DNA of 64,000 nt from Reichenbachiella ulvae. Its GTDB lineage: Bacteria > Bacteroidota > Bacteroidia > Cytophagales > Cyclobacteriaceae. The first letter of the stretch is position 1, and every line of letters starts with the position of its first letter. Both the position numbers and the translations under genes were made by a program. The notes under the pieces are model-generated. The model was not told the DNA's origin. It saw nothing but the letters and a program-made list of their open reading frames with translations, and did no database searches. Positions 37,128-48,400 of the stretch are shown piece by piece. Location of the stretch: assembly GCF_025833875.1 (NCBI RefSeq), contig NZ_JAOYOD010000001.1, positions 2,046,001-2,110,000 of the forward strand, in the 5' to 3' direction.

Positions 37128-37338
37128 CTTTAACCTGCATTATGCAATGCAGGAGTTAATAGTTATTAGTTATTAGGTTAAAAATCAGATATTTATCGTT
37201 TCACCCCAATTAACAGGAACTTACCAAAATGGTTAATGAGTATTCGTGCTGTTTTTGATTAAAAATCACCAACCTATTAACTCAATAACTGATTAACCAA
37301 TAACTCCGATTTTGCTATTGCATAAATCGGGTTTAAAG
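37128..37338. repeat. Inverted pair of hairpin-bearing intergenic repeats (REP/MITE-like)
   Basis: The 230-base gap between GH106 and GH78 is framed by two related arms in opposite orientation, about 37128-37179 and 37271-37338. Read outward-in, each has AACCTA followed by AT-rich TAACT/AATAACT units, then an ACTCC, then a hairpin around TTGCATAA. In the left arm the stem is CCTGCAT/ATGCAGG (37134-37140, 37147-37153); in the right arm it is CCGATTT/AAATCGG (37306-37312, 37324-37330). Both end in a GGTT(T)AAAG tail. The middle 91 bases are not coding. The layout suggests a small mobile palindromic repeat or a stem-loop for mRNA processing between two operon segments. Confidence 0.6.
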
Positions 37339-37347
37339 TAGATCTCC

Positions 37348-40300
37348 TTAATTCTTAAATATTTGAATTTCTGAGATCTTTGGATTGTTTATCGACTTTT
37401 CGACCAATAGTCTGCACCGTGTTGACGTCACCTCACTTGTCGTAAAAGTCTGTTCAGCGCCAATCTGTTTACCTTCTATCAGATCGACCCATTTGCCTTG
37501 ATCTAAATATTGAATTTTGAAACTTCGGATTTGACTCCCAGACTCATGTAGTACAAATCGGTTAAATGTTACGGGTTTTACCCATTCTATTTCCAACCAC
37601 TCGCTAACGTTACTATTGGCCTGCCAGGTGGTTTCCATATTTTCGTCATTAGCCTTAAATGCTTCAAATCCAGGTAACTTTTCCGTTTCGATGTACATCG
37701 AAGAGGCGTTCATTCTCCCTATTGTCGCGAGGTTTTTGACTTCACCTAAGGGATCAGGGTAACTAGTCTCAGGTTGCTGAGTCACTTCGAAATCATACGT
37801 GCCTGAGGCTACTTGATAGATGACATAATTCCCTACGGGTTCACTCTTTTCTGTTCCGATGTATTGAATGCTTTCAGACTGATCAGCATTTTTACCACCT
37901 TCCTTCACATCTCCAGATTGCAGGGCAGGGATGTACACTTTGGCGGTGGTATTTACCGGTACCTCAAGATGATAGCTGGCCAAATTATCATCTCTTTTCC
38001 AATTGACTATAATATCACCGTACATGGATTGATGACTGGTATTGGCGAAAGTAAGATCTCCAACTGGTGCAGGTTTGATCAAGAATTGCTGCATACCAGG
38101 ATTCTTAGGGTCGGATCGGATACCTCCAAAACCTTTTATAAAATAGCCCCCGATACCTGTATAGCAAGTATGGATTTGGCTTTTACCCACTGCAGACCAG
38201 CGCTCAGGCCATACGGTTTTGCCTTGCTCCAAAAAGTACCCGTAGCTTGGGTGACTTCTATCTTGAAGCAATTCATAGATCAAGTCCATCCGTTCTCCAT
38301 GTTCGGTAAAGTAGCGCGTATAAAGCGCCTGTCCAGAGCTGCCCGTGTCATAGTATGGAAACTTATACAAGACATTGTCAACCAGATGTGATTTTACCTT
38401 TTCCCGCTCAGCCTCTGGAGTCACGCCTGCAAGCAGGGCTAAGGCTTGATTGATCTGACGGCCATCGAGGTACTTACCCGTGGCAGGATCGTAAGATTGC
38501 CTGTGTGTAGCTTCTCTCTGTATTTTCAGCCTTTTAGAAAAAACTTCAATGTCTTGGGTTTGACCTAGCTCCTCAGCCATTTTAAGCGCACATTCTAGCA
38601 TGTAGGCATAGACACAATTGTTGAAATGTGCCGATTCGGGCGAATTGCTAGCCGACCAGAAGTTGCCTCTGGGTGTGCACCAGTCGCCAAGTCCTGGAAA
38701 CTCCAGAGAGCCTCGTTCGCCCAGGGTGAGTGCCCGGCCAATATGGTAGCCCGATTTTTTCTTAAGCCATTCCATCCACAGAAGCATGCTAGGATAGTGA
38801 TCGACGAGCGACTTTTTGTCGCCAAAGGATTGGTAGCTTTCCCAAAGGGTGATTGGACTATTGGCCATCCACATCAGAAATTCAAAATCATCTCCATTGA
38901 TCACGGCTCTCATCTTGCCATCTTCTGCCTGAGCATCGGCCATGAACTGGGCATATTGATCCATATAAGCCCCACTTTCAAAATTGGGCAGGGCGTCACC
39001 GTACATGGCAGCTACGGTCACTTCACCCCATCCTCTTCGCTCACGGTGAGGACAATCCATCAAAATGCCATCTAGGGTATTAGCGATGTAAGTGTTGAGA
39101 TTGATCTGGTAGATTTGGTTGAGCAATTCGCTGGAGCTTTCAAAGCTGCTGATCTGCCTACGGTCGTTGGTGATGACATACCCTTTAATATCCTCAAGCT
39201 TTGGCTTGTCATTCAATCCATCAATCGTTACCCAACGTCCCCCAGCCACATTGAAGCGATTAGTGAAATTACCCGTTCCGGATTCATCAAAGATGTATTT
39301 GCTTTGTTGATTCCAGGAGCTGATCACCTCTCTGTGATCAGCGATCTTTAAAGTAACCGAATCTCCTTCTTGTCCATTTCGCATATCGATAGAAAAGAAT
39401 CCAGTGTAATTTTCGCCCATATCAATGAGATAGGTACTATCCTCATTTTCTGTGATTTCTTTGGGACGTACTTCTTTGTATTTGACTTGTGGTTCGATCA
39501 TCTGCGCACTTAAGGTGGCCGTAATTGGATTGGTAGGGATACCTTCTTTTGAGTTATCAACTCGAACGGCTCCTTTCGGCCCCAAATCAATGTCATTTGG
39601 ATCCATGCTGCCTGTATTAGAATGATCAAAAACGACAGCATACTCCCAGCCGGAATCATCGTAGGTCGCTGTGTTCCAACTATCTTCCCGCAATCGCTCG
39701 TCGATGATCTCACCACCAAAATCCAAAATGTCCCAGTCGCCCCAATAGGCACTATAGCTTTTCTTGCATTTCCAGGAAGTATCGGAAACGAGTGTGGTCT
39801 TTTGATTTTGACTGACCAACTCAACTTGTGCTTTGAATACAAAGGGAGGTTTGAAGTAGGTTTTAACTCTGCCCCATCGAGTCCATCCGGCTGCATGCCA
39901 GATGCCGATTACATTGTCACCTTCAGTTAGGTATTCTCGGATGTCATAGGTTAAATAGGGTAATCGCTTGGCTAAATGCGATTGAACGGGGTTCATCACT
40001 CCCTCATCTACTTTTTGACCATTGACATAGATCTCATGATAGCCGAAAGAAGCCACATAGATTAAGGCTATTTCTGGCACGTTATCCAGGATGAAATTTT
40101 TTCGGTACCAGTTATGATCTTTTGGATTTTGATCTCTTTTCTGAATCCATTCTCCTTTCCAGTCTTCGGCATTTAGCAGGCCAATGGTGAATCGTGCGGG
40201 TTCGCTCCAATCAGAAGCATTACCATCTTTGTCCCAAACACGGGCTTTCCAGTAGCACTGCTGATTGGAAGTTAGCGAACTTCCGGAGTAGACGTTATTG

Positions 40301-40614
40301 ACGGACTGATCGGAGTTGATTTTACCCGAATCCCATACATCGCCTTCATCCTTATCTAGCTGATCCGGTGTACTCGCCACCAAAATTTGAAAGGCCGATT
40401 GTCTCTGGCCTCTCTCTTGATTGGCGTCAATCAGCTTCCAGCTTAAACGAGGTGCAACATTGTCGATTCCTAAAGGGTCTCTTCGGTATTCACATAGAAG
40501 ATCCGTGACTTGTACTGTACTTGTATCACTTGAACTACATGAAAATAAAAGTCCGATCCCTATAAATAATAATAGGTGAATGAAAAGGCGTTGTTTGAGT
40601 CTAGTAGTATTCAT
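37348..40614 (-). CDS. GH78 alpha-L-rhamnosidase lipoprotein with C-terminal F5/8 type C domain
   Basis: The 1088-residue protein has a leader and lipobox Cys (GIGLLFSC). It carries the FN3-like N-terminal domain (about 35-150, with QQCYWKARVWDKDG), a beta-sandwich (HEIYVNGQKVDEGVMNP), and the (alpha/alpha)6 barrel with DCPHRERRGWGEVTVAAMYG and GKTVWPERWSAVG. A C-terminal beta-sandwich is followed by an F5/8 type C domain (about 945-1088) beginning NLATIGRMNASSMYIETEKL. It is the intact counterpart of the frameshifted gene 14586-17844, matching it along the whole length, so the two arose by duplication. The binding domain probably holds the enzyme on the polymer or cell surface. The next upstream gene ends 30 bases before it. 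Confidence 0.94.
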   Translation of the reverse strand: MNTTRLKQRLFIHLLLFIGIGLLFSCSSSDTSTVQVTDLLCEYRRDPLGIDNVAPRLSWKLIDANQERGQRQSAFQILVASTPDQLDKDEGDVWDSGKINSDQSVNNVYSGSSLTSNQQCYWKARVWDKDGNASDWSEPARFTIGLLNAEDWKGEWIQKRDQNPKDHNWYRKNFILDNVPEIALIYVASFGYHEIYVNGQKVDEGVMNPVQSHLAKRLPYLTYDIREYLTEGDNVIGIWHAAGWTRWGRVKTYFKPPFVFKAQVELVSQNQKTTLVSDTSWKCKKSYSAYWGDWDILDFGGEIIDERLREDSWNTATYDDSGWEYAVVFDHSNTGSMDPNDIDLGPKGAVRVDNSKEGIPTNPITATLSAQMIEPQVKYKEVRPKEITENEDSTYLIDMGENYTGFFSIDMRNGQEGDSVTLKIADHREVISSWNQQSKYIFDESGTGNFTNRFNVAGGRWVTIDGLNDKPKLEDIKGYVITNDRRQISSFESSSELLNQIYQINLNTYIANTLDGILMDCPHRERRGWGEVTVAAMYGDALPNFESGAYMDQYAQFMADAQAEDGKMRAVINGDDFEFLMWMANSPITLWESYQSFGDKKSLVDHYPSMLLWMEWLKKKSGYHIGRALTLGERGSLEFPGLGDWCTPRGNFWSASNSPESAHFNNCVYAYMLECALKMAEELGQTQDIEVFSKRLKIQREATHRQSYDPATGKYLDGRQINQALALLAGVTPEAEREKVKSHLVDNVLYKFPYYDTGSSGQALYTRYFTEHGERMDLIYELLQDRSHPSYGYFLEQGKTVWPERWSAVGKSQIHTCYTGIGGYFIKGFGGIRSDPKNPGMQQFLIKPAPVGDLTFANTSHQSMYGDIIVNWKRDDNLASYHLEVPVNTTAKVYIPALQSGDVKEGGKNADQSESIQYIGTEKSEPVGNYVIYQVASGTYDFEVTQQPETSYPDPLGEVKNLATIGRMNASSMYIETEKLPGFEAFKANDENMETTWQANSNVSEWLEIEWVKPVTFNRFVLHESGSQIRSFKIQYLDQGKWVDLIEGKQIGAEQTFTTSEVTSTRCRLLVEKSINNPKISEIQIFKN

Positions 40615-40644
40615 AGGTCGTTTGTTAAATAGATTCCTTCATGT

Positions 40645-43023
40645 TCATTGCTTTTTTGCTTCGAAACTCCACACTCCCGGTTCTATTTCAAAGCACAGAA
40701 ATGACTCTTCTGATTTGATCATTTTCAGTCCGTTCAAGCCTCCTTTGAAATTCCCCTTTTTCCAAATCACTTTCTGGTTGACTACCACTTGATGGATAGT
40801 CTCATCGGGGTTCGGGATATAGATGGTTCCCTTTGTCCGCTCAGGAGAGGTCAGGTCTATTTGATAGCTGTCTTGACTTTTGTTCACCTCCAGGATAATG
40901 TCTCCCTTTACGGAAGGTACGATTTGCTTGACTTGTGACAAGTGAGCCAGATTGGGTTTTACCTCATAGCGTGACCATGCCACACCGGTAGGCCTGATCC
41001 CTGCGATGTAGCGGGAAAGCACATAGTTGGGGGCATTCCAGGCGTGATTATAGGTGCCGCGTAGTTTGGGCTGGTACTTCTCATAAAGTGTTGTGAGCCA
41101 CTCCATATCTACTTGCTCCTGATAGCGCTGCTGCATACGCAAGAGGCCCTTGTCGCATTGTCCAGTTTCCATAATGGCCGCTTCCGCAATCCACTCCATA
41201 TGTGGACTCGATTTTTGCACTGGCAATAGCAGACTATCAACCAACAAATCATAGTGCTCTTTTTTGGCCAGCCCACTTAAGACAGCAAGGGCAGACACGC
41301 GCTCTTCTACGAGTGCATTTTTTGACCCATATCGGTTTCCTTGCCAATATTTTTGCTCAAAGTTTCCTGCAATACTTTGTATGCGTTCGTTGTACCATGG
41401 CAAGTCCTGGTCTTCACCTAAAGCTTCCGCCATATTTTTGGCCGCCTTTAGAGCCATGTAGTACAAGACCACATTTGTGGGTGTGGGATCCGTGTCAATG
41501 CCCCAGTCAACCCAGTTGGCATATCCTTTACGATGTTCGGGCAAACCATCAGAACCCATTGACCACAGCTTCAGGTAGTTGAATACAGCCGGATAGGCAT
41601 ACGCCAATGTGCCTTCATCGCCGGTGTTGTAATAATATTGCCAGATGCCCTGATCAATGTATTGTAAACTTTGCCCGGTCAACTCGCTGCTTTTACCTCG
41701 GTAGGCGCCAAAGCCAGGAGCCAATCCTTGAATGGTATCACCCTTGCGATAGGCAATGGTATTGTCAATGCCTTTTTTCAAAAGCAAACGCCCTGCTTCA
41801 TCTGTCGAGTAAAACACCGCTCCCGTTTGATCCGCCACATCGCCAATCCAAAGTCCACGCTCACGGTCAGGACAATCCATGTAGTTATTGCGCATACACA
41901 CATATAAGGTGTTGCGCGCCATCCACCACAGCCGTGTAAAATAGTCGTCGCTACACTGGAAGGTACCAGGCATCTCTCCCACACCTGTCCAGCGATATTT
42001 AAGTGCTATAACCTCTACCCCAGCAGGAATAGCGTACTCAACAAAATGACCATTGAACCAAGTAAACCCCTCAAACTCCTGCTCGCCATCTTTGGTGACA
42101 TAGGTAGATGTGAGCATGTTAAAATTATTATCCGTATCCGCTACAATGGCTTTTCCCGCTGCACTATTCACCTTTAGGTAGGGCGTTATTTGCTGGTTAA
42201 AAGGAAGTTTCGCGGAAATAATTATCGTGGAATCCGATTCATTTTTAAAAGGTAAGGCAATGGTTTCTTCATTAGATGTCAGCGCTACGTAATCGGTCAA
42301 ACCACGGTCGTTCCATTGCGGTATGGCACGCTCAACAAACGTGCCCCAGGGTTCGCTATTCATTACTCCCTTTTCGGTTGGCACTTCCCAGTCACTATCA
42401 TCATAGGTAGTGGTGTACCAAGCTGCATTTGTCCAATCGCCCATCGCCAAGCGAGCATCAAACTTGACATTATAAGCATTGACACGATTGGCCGAAGGAC
42501 CACCTCCTCCACTGTTGGGATCGTATGCAGGATGCACTTTCATTTTCCATGAAGCATCTGTATTTAAATCCTGGTTCCAGCCTGCTGACACTAAAAGCCC
42601 TCCTTTACCACTGTCTTCATGTGGCTTGCGTGTGCGTCCCCAGTACCAAACTAAGATGGCTATGGTGTTTTCTCCTTTCTTCAAATAAGGAGCAAAGTCC
42701 ACAGGATCATAGTAAATCGTATTCGGTGCATGCCCCCGGCACAAACCACCTTCAAACAGCACCATCTCGCCATTGATCCACAGCCAGTATTTGGTATCTA
42801 CCGATAGCTTGGTCAAAGCCTTGGTAGGCACTTCATCTAGGGTGATGGTTTTACGAAACGCCACCCAAGTATTTGCAGGGCCCGCTTCATCCTGCCATAT
42901 CCACTGCGCTTCTTTTGTAATCGAATCCTGTGCGTTCAATGAAAATGAATGGATGAATAAGGAAAGGAGGATTCCTTTCCATGCTACGAATTTTCCGATA
43001 CCAGATTTAATCTTGTTCTTCAT
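40645..43023 (-). CDS. GH78-like six-hairpin glycoside hydrolase (tandem copy B)
   Basis: The 792-residue secreted protein has a signal region to about residue 31 (IHSFSLNAQ). The N-terminal beta-sandwich reads WIWQDEAGPANTWVAFRKTI and KYWLWINGEMVLFEGGLCRG. The barrel motif is DCPDRERGLWIGDVADQTGA, and the C-terminal sheet ends VVVNQKVIWKKGNFKGGLNG. It directly abuts the upstream homologue at 43024-45441 (stop at 43024, ATG at 43023), an obvious tandem duplication. The third group member is at 24315-26663. The two tandem copies share a Gly-rich insert (PNSGGGGPSANRVNAYN) absent from the 24315 copy. Rhamnosidase-type activity is likely from the fold; the exact substrate is unknown. Confidence 0.86.
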   Translation of the reverse strand: MKNKIKSGIGKFVAWKGILLSLFIHSFSLNAQDSITKEAQWIWQDEAGPANTWVAFRKTITLDEVPTKALTKLSVDTKYWLWINGEMVLFEGGLCRGHAPNTIYYDPVDFAPYLKKGENTIAILVWYWGRTRKPHEDSGKGGLLVSAGWNQDLNTDASWKMKVHPAYDPNSGGGGPSANRVNAYNVKFDARLAMGDWTNAAWYTTTYDDSDWEVPTEKGVMNSEPWGTFVERAIPQWNDRGLTDYVALTSNEETIALPFKNESDSTIIISAKLPFNQQITPYLKVNSAAGKAIVADTDNNFNMLTSTYVTKDGEQEFEGFTWFNGHFVEYAIPAGVEVIALKYRWTGVGEMPGTFQCSDDYFTRLWWMARNTLYVCMRNNYMDCPDRERGLWIGDVADQTGAVFYSTDEAGRLLLKKGIDNTIAYRKGDTIQGLAPGFGAYRGKSSELTGQSLQYIDQGIWQYYYNTGDEGTLAYAYPAVFNYLKLWSMGSDGLPEHRKGYANWVDWGIDTDPTPTNVVLYYMALKAAKNMAEALGEDQDLPWYNERIQSIAGNFEQKYWQGNRYGSKNALVEERVSALAVLSGLAKKEHYDLLVDSLLLPVQKSSPHMEWIAEAAIMETGQCDKGLLRMQQRYQEQVDMEWLTTLYEKYQPKLRGTYNHAWNAPNYVLSRYIAGIRPTGVAWSRYEVKPNLAHLSQVKQIVPSVKGDIILEVNKSQDSYQIDLTSPERTKGTIYIPNPDETIHQVVVNQKVIWKKGNFKGGLNGLKMIKSEESFLCFEIEPGVWSFEAKKQ

Positions 43024-45441
43024 TTAGAAATTACTCGTTTCAAAACACCATTCTCCCGGCTCTACCTCAAAGCACAGATTTGACTCATCTGATTTGATCA
43101 TTTTTAATCCAGCAAGTCCACTTTTGATTCCCCCCTTTTTCCAAACAATCTTCCCGTTGACAACAACCTGAGATGTACTTTTATCAGGATATGGGATATA
43201 AATAGTGGCTTTGGTCTGATCCGGAGAAGTCAGATCCAGGCGATAGCTGCTTTGATCTTTGTTCACCTCCAGAATGATATTCCCCTTTACAGATGGCACG
43301 ATTTGCTTGACTTGGGATAAGTGAAGCAGGTTTGGTTTTACCTCGAACCTCGACCATGCCACCTCGGTGGGCTTGATCCCTGCGATATACCTTGATAGCA
43401 CATAATTGGGCGCATTCCACGCGTGGTTGTAGGTTCCAAGATTTCCTTTTGGATCGTTGGGAAACCGCTCATACAATGTGGTAATCTCCGGATTGTTTTC
43501 CATCTGCCATCCGTAGCGTTGCTTCATTCGTTCTAAGGCCTTTTCACCGTCTCCTGCCAAAAAAAGAGCCTCTTCAACCATCCATTCTAAATGAGGGCTA
43601 CATTTTTGAATCGGGAACAACACCTCTTCAACCATGGTGTCAAAATATTTCTCATTGGCAAGGCCTTCAATTGTGGCTACTGCACTTGCACGTTCGTCAA
43701 TCGGTTTACCGGTGCTTCCGTAGTGCGTTCCTTGCCAATACACCTGATCAAAGTTCTCTTTTATGCTTGAAATACGGTCATTGTACCAAGCTGTATCAGC
43801 GGAATGCCCCAACTCAATAGCCATCTTTTTGGCTGCTTTCAATGCCATATAATACGTGGTTACATTTAGACTGTACGCATCTGAATCAATTCCCCAATCA
43901 ACCCAATTGGCAAAACCTTTTCGATGTTCGGGCATCCCATTGGATTGCATCGACCATAGGTTTAGATAATTAAAAACTGCAGGATAGGCATTCGCCAAGG
44001 TGGCTTTATCACCGGTATTAAAGTAATACCCCCATATACCCTGACCAATAAATTGTAAACTCTGGGCAGTCAGTTCATTATTAACAGCACCTTCACCTCT
44101 GAATCCGGGAGCTAGGCCCGCAAGGGTATCACCAAATCGGTAGTTAATGGTATTGTCAATAGCCTTTTTCAACAGTGAACGTCCCCCCTCGTCGAGAGTA
44201 TAAAATATGGCCCCTGTCTGATCCGCCACATCCCCGATCCATAAACCTCGTTCCCTGTCCGGACAGTCCATGTAACCATCACGAGCACACACATATAAGG
44301 TGTTGCGGCCCATCCAATATAGACGTGTATAAAAAGGATCACTACACTCGAAATTACCTGACATATCGCCGATTCCTGTCCATCTGTATTTTAATTCGGT
44401 GACCTCAACACCAGACGGTATTGTGTATATCACATGGTGACCGTTGGTCCAGACGTAGGACTCAAATTGCTGAGTCCCATTTTTGGTGATATAGGTAGCT
44501 TTTATCTTATTAAAGGGATTATCAACGTCGATGGTAATGGTCTTTCCTTCACCGGAATTAACAGCTAGGCATGGTGTGATTTGTTGATTAAATGGCAACT
44601 TGGCCTTTATGGTAACAATTGATCCGGTGCTATTGGTGTAGGGCAACTGGATGGACGTATCATTCACCGTAAGTGATTCATATTTGGCCAACCCTCGATC
44701 ATTCCATTGCGGAATTGGACGTTTTACAAAATCACCCCACGGTAAACTATTGACCTCACCCTTTTCTATTGGTGTTCCCCAGTTGCTATCGTCATATTCG
44801 GAGGTGTACCATGCATGATCCGACCAATCACCCAATGCATCTCGTGCATCGAATTTCACATTGTAAGAGGGTAAGGTGTTTGGGCCATTTCCCCCACCCC
44901 CACTATTCGGATCGTAGGCTGGATGAACTTTCATTTTCCAAGATGTATTGGAAATCAAATCCGGCATCCAATCGGCTGCAACATAAAGACCTCCCTGTCC
45001 ACTGCTCACGTGTGGTTTACAGGTACGACCTACATACCACACCAAAATTGCAATGGTATTTTCTCCACTTTTTAAATAAGGCGCAAAATCCACCTCATCA
45101 TAATAAATGGTATTGGGACCAGCTCCTCTGGTCAGCCCACCTTCAAACAATGCCAATTCTCCATTGATCCAGAGCCAGTATTTCGTGTCAGTTGAAATCC
45201 TAGTCATTGCCTCAGAGGGCACTTCGCTTACATTGATGGTTTTACGAAATGCCACCCAGGTATTTGCAGGACCTGATTCTTCCTGCCAAATCCACTGCGC
45301 TTCTTCAGAATTCGATTCCTGAGCATATGACGAGAAGGAATGGATCAGGAGGCAAAGGACAACCCCTTTTAGCACCAAAAATTTTCCTATGTTAGATTTC
45401 AAATTCAAGAACTGTTTGAAGTAGATGTTAATTCCGCTCAC
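43024..45441 (-). CDS. GH78-like six-hairpin glycoside hydrolase (tandem copy A), start codon uncertain
   Basis: This protein is about 805 residues from a GTG at 45441. No in-frame ATG exists before the signal peptide (VLKGVVLCLLIHSFSSYAQ), so translation must start at that GTG or at TTG codons at 45408 or 45402. The TTG at 45402 would give KSNIGKFLVLKG, which aligns with the IGKFVAWKG start of the neighbouring copy. Domains are as in that copy: beta-sandwich with WIWQEESGPANTWVAFRKTI, the Gly-rich insert PNSGGGGNGPNTLPSYN, and a barrel with DCPDRERGLWIGDVADQTGA. A C-terminal sheet ends VVVNGKIVWKKGGIKSGLAG. It is followed without any spacer by the second tandem copy, so the two should be co-translated. 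A non-ATG start may lower its output. Confidence 0.85.
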   Translation of the reverse strand: MSGINIYFKQFLNLKSNIGKFLVLKGVVLCLLIHSFSSYAQESNSEEAQWIWQEESGPANTWVAFRKTINVSEVPSEAMTRISTDTKYWLWINGELALFEGGLTRGAGPNTIYYDEVDFAPYLKSGENTIAILVWYVGRTCKPHVSSGQGGLYVAADWMPDLISNTSWKMKVHPAYDPNSGGGGNGPNTLPSYNVKFDARDALGDWSDHAWYTSEYDDSNWGTPIEKGEVNSLPWGDFVKRPIPQWNDRGLAKYESLTVNDTSIQLPYTNSTGSIVTIKAKLPFNQQITPCLAVNSGEGKTITIDVDNPFNKIKATYITKNGTQQFESYVWTNGHHVIYTIPSGVEVTELKYRWTGIGDMSGNFECSDPFYTRLYWMGRNTLYVCARDGYMDCPDRERGLWIGDVADQTGAIFYTLDEGGRSLLKKAIDNTINYRFGDTLAGLAPGFRGEGAVNNELTAQSLQFIGQGIWGYYFNTGDKATLANAYPAVFNYLNLWSMQSNGMPEHRKGFANWVDWGIDSDAYSLNVTTYYMALKAAKKMAIELGHSADTAWYNDRISSIKENFDQVYWQGTHYGSTGKPIDERASAVATIEGLANEKYFDTMVEEVLFPIQKCSPHLEWMVEEALFLAGDGEKALERMKQRYGWQMENNPEITTLYERFPNDPKGNLGTYNHAWNAPNYVLSRYIAGIKPTEVAWSRFEVKPNLLHLSQVKQIVPSVKGNIILEVNKDQSSYRLDLTSPDQTKATIYIPYPDKSTSQVVVNGKIVWKKGGIKSGLAGLKMIKSDESNLCFEVEPGEWCFETSNF

Positions 45442-45495
45442 TGGCTTAAAAATTCCGTTTCATTCATTATGTAAAATGGACCTTTCGAATGGCGA

Positions 45496-48400
45496 TCACT
45501 TTCGTATCGAACGATTAATCCTCACTGGACCTATTAAGCCACTCTTATCCAATTCCGCATCAGGTGAAGGTCTGAATCCTGTCGTCCAGGTTTTCTTTTC
45601 TCCATCTGCTCTTTGACGATCGTATAGCAATTGATTTCGCCAGGTATTCGTGATTTTAACTTCTATTTCATTCTGTCCGATTTTCACATAATCACTAACA
45701 TCGAATGAAAAAGGTGAAGCCCATCGGGTTCCGACCATCTGTCCATTACATGTAATGGCTGCTATGTTGTGTATTTCGCCTAAATCCAGCGTAAATGTGC
45801 CTTCGGTTTGATCCAATGAAAAAGTGTTCGTGTAAGTGGTTGTCCCTGAATAGTGTCTGATTGTTTCGTTTTCAAAATCGGTTAGTGATGCCAAGCTTTG
45901 AACGGTAGTGGAGTTAGGTGTATCCCATCCTTCTTCAAACATCAACTTCCAAGTTCCCTCTATCGTTTTTTCTTTGGTTTCAAATTGGATCTCTTCCCTT
46001 CCTGTTTGCTTGTAGAAAGTGTACGTACCGCTTTTCGAAGCAACCATTGCCCCGTCCTTTAAGGCTACCTCAGGTATTGACTTGGCTGTCTCCATACGAT
46101 ACCAGCCTTCTTTCGCACTTAGTATGGTTTCTCCATTCCTCTCTATTTTCTCGTTGGTCACCCCTTGCGTGTTTTTAGGGAATACCACAATCGCACTTCC
46201 CTTAGGAGCGAGCGTAATCGCCACGTTCGTGTAATAATCTTTCTGATCCCAAACCAATGCTTCGTTTCTATCACCTGTAAATGCATCCCATATTTCTGGT
46301 GCAGCATTTTGGATTCTGAATCCAACAGATAGCTTCAAGGGTTCATCCTTTCTGGAAGAGACAAAATAGATATCCTCTTCGGCTGTCTCCCGATGGATCC
46401 AGTGAATATCTAACTCGGCTGGTGTGTTTACATCCTTTTGGATGTCCTCCGACTTTAGCACCTCTTCAATGGATTTGCCCCAATACACTCGACCTTTTCC
46501 AACTGACTTTACGCCACTATCGCCTTCTCCCCAGAGTTGATCTGAGATATTTTTCAATTCTTCCAAATCGTTTTCATCATCCATGAGACTTGGTGAGTCC
46601 ACAGGTTTATCGCCTAGAATCACTGCTCCCGCCACTACCAATTCTTTGAGCTTTTGGATCGTAGAAAGCATCAACTGCCTGGAATCTCGCAGCATGATCA
46701 CCCGGTAGCTACCAGCATCCTTCGCTTTGATTTTTCCCTCTTCCACACTTAGATTGTTCTGTAAGATTTCTGCGTTGAGATAGTCAAAACGATACCCTTC
46801 TGGGAAATAATCCAAATCAAAAGGAGGGCGCTCAAAATGGTCCCCATAGTACCACAACACATCGGCCACATACTCTCCTTGCTGTAGCAAATATTGATTT
46901 CTGGTCAGATAATCCGTCCAATCAGACATATAAGACCACCACGTCTGTTGCCTCACCAGAGGAAATCCAATGTTGCCACCGAAGCTAGACCCAGGATAAA
47001 CGTCCAACTGTGGAGTATGTGAGAAGGTATGAAAAACAAGGTGGTTCACTCCTTTTGCAAAATTGTAGTCGATCAAATCTTTGACACTGAACGGGTGCTC
47101 ATTCCATTGGACACCTACTTGCGTACAAGCTTCTGCCGCCAGTTTAGGTTTGTTGTATAAATGTGTGGCTGAGGCAGCGTTGAAAATGGGCTTGGCATAT
47201 TCGTTCTGCGCTGATGGAGCACTTGGATACCAAAACTCGGTCATTGGGATATCAGCCACCCCATAGTACCGCATCGGGTCAATCGGAAGTACCTCACCAC
47301 CTGCTCCTTCGGTGTAGACCTCCGCACCCATCTCGTGTGCTACGGTTGCAAAGTGCGTGAAGAAGTTTTCGACATAGAGTTCGTCCATGGTGTGCCTTAA
47401 ATCTCTGAGAAACTTAGTGGTGATTTCGGGGCTGTCCACGATATACCCCATCGTCGCTGGTAAAAACGGCTTCAGTTCATATCCTCTTCTCGCTTTAAAC
47501 TCACGGAACATATCTTCCGAGTGCATGCTCCAAGTAGGCGTATAACTTTCCCAACTGTCTATCAGCAAACCGTCCAACTTGCCACCAGCGATCGGCCCAC
47601 CTTCTCGCATCAGATTACCAATCATTCCTTTTTTCAAATGGTTTTCGATAGCAATTTTATCCATCTTGCTCGCCTCCCATCCCGTGGCCTCAGGGACAGC
47701 AGGTTTGTTGGTGCGGCGCATATTCACATGACCGAAACGAACGACCGTCCATTTTCCTGCCGGAGAATCCCAAGTGAGGATTCCTGCTTCATCCATTTTA
47801 TCCGAGATATCGATGGTAGATGATCGATCTACGTAGCTTTCCTTGCCCAATGTGCTTTTGACATCTCGCTGAAGGCTTCGGAGCGCTCTGAAAGCCTTCG
47901 GTTCGTGGTTGTGTAATCTCGGTTGGGGGCTGAGGTAGATGTAACCTGGGTTTAGCACATGACTTCCCAGAAAAGTGAGCTTAAACTCATTGGATGTAGT
48001 TTCGGGAATAGCCAGTGTCACGTCGTACTGACGATCGTTCCAGTTACCATTTGGGATTTTTAGTTCTGCAATATCCACTAGCTCATTTTCAACCTTAGCT
48101 TGCACTTTCACTATCACATCGATCACTGGATACTCTGTCGATGGCAACATAAATCGGATTGGAGGAAATACGAGCGAACGAACAGTTGTTGCTTGGTCAA
48201 ACTGGACTTTAACCCATGTTTTCTCACCTTTCACGGGTTCGATTCCTATTTCAGAATATGGTTTCCAATCTTCCGGCAGATTTCGTTTGATCATCTCTAC
48301 CTGCTTTTCAGGGTTGATTATCCGCTGCCAAGGAACCAATGAATTATTAGAAGAAAGTTTGGATGGGCGTGCTGGTGTTTCATTATCTCCTTTAGTTGTT

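Noticed and set aside
37813..38391. A 192-codon open frame on the plus strand
   Set aside because: It is antisense to the GH78 gene 37348-40614, has no recognisable domain and arises from the codon bias of the opposite strand.
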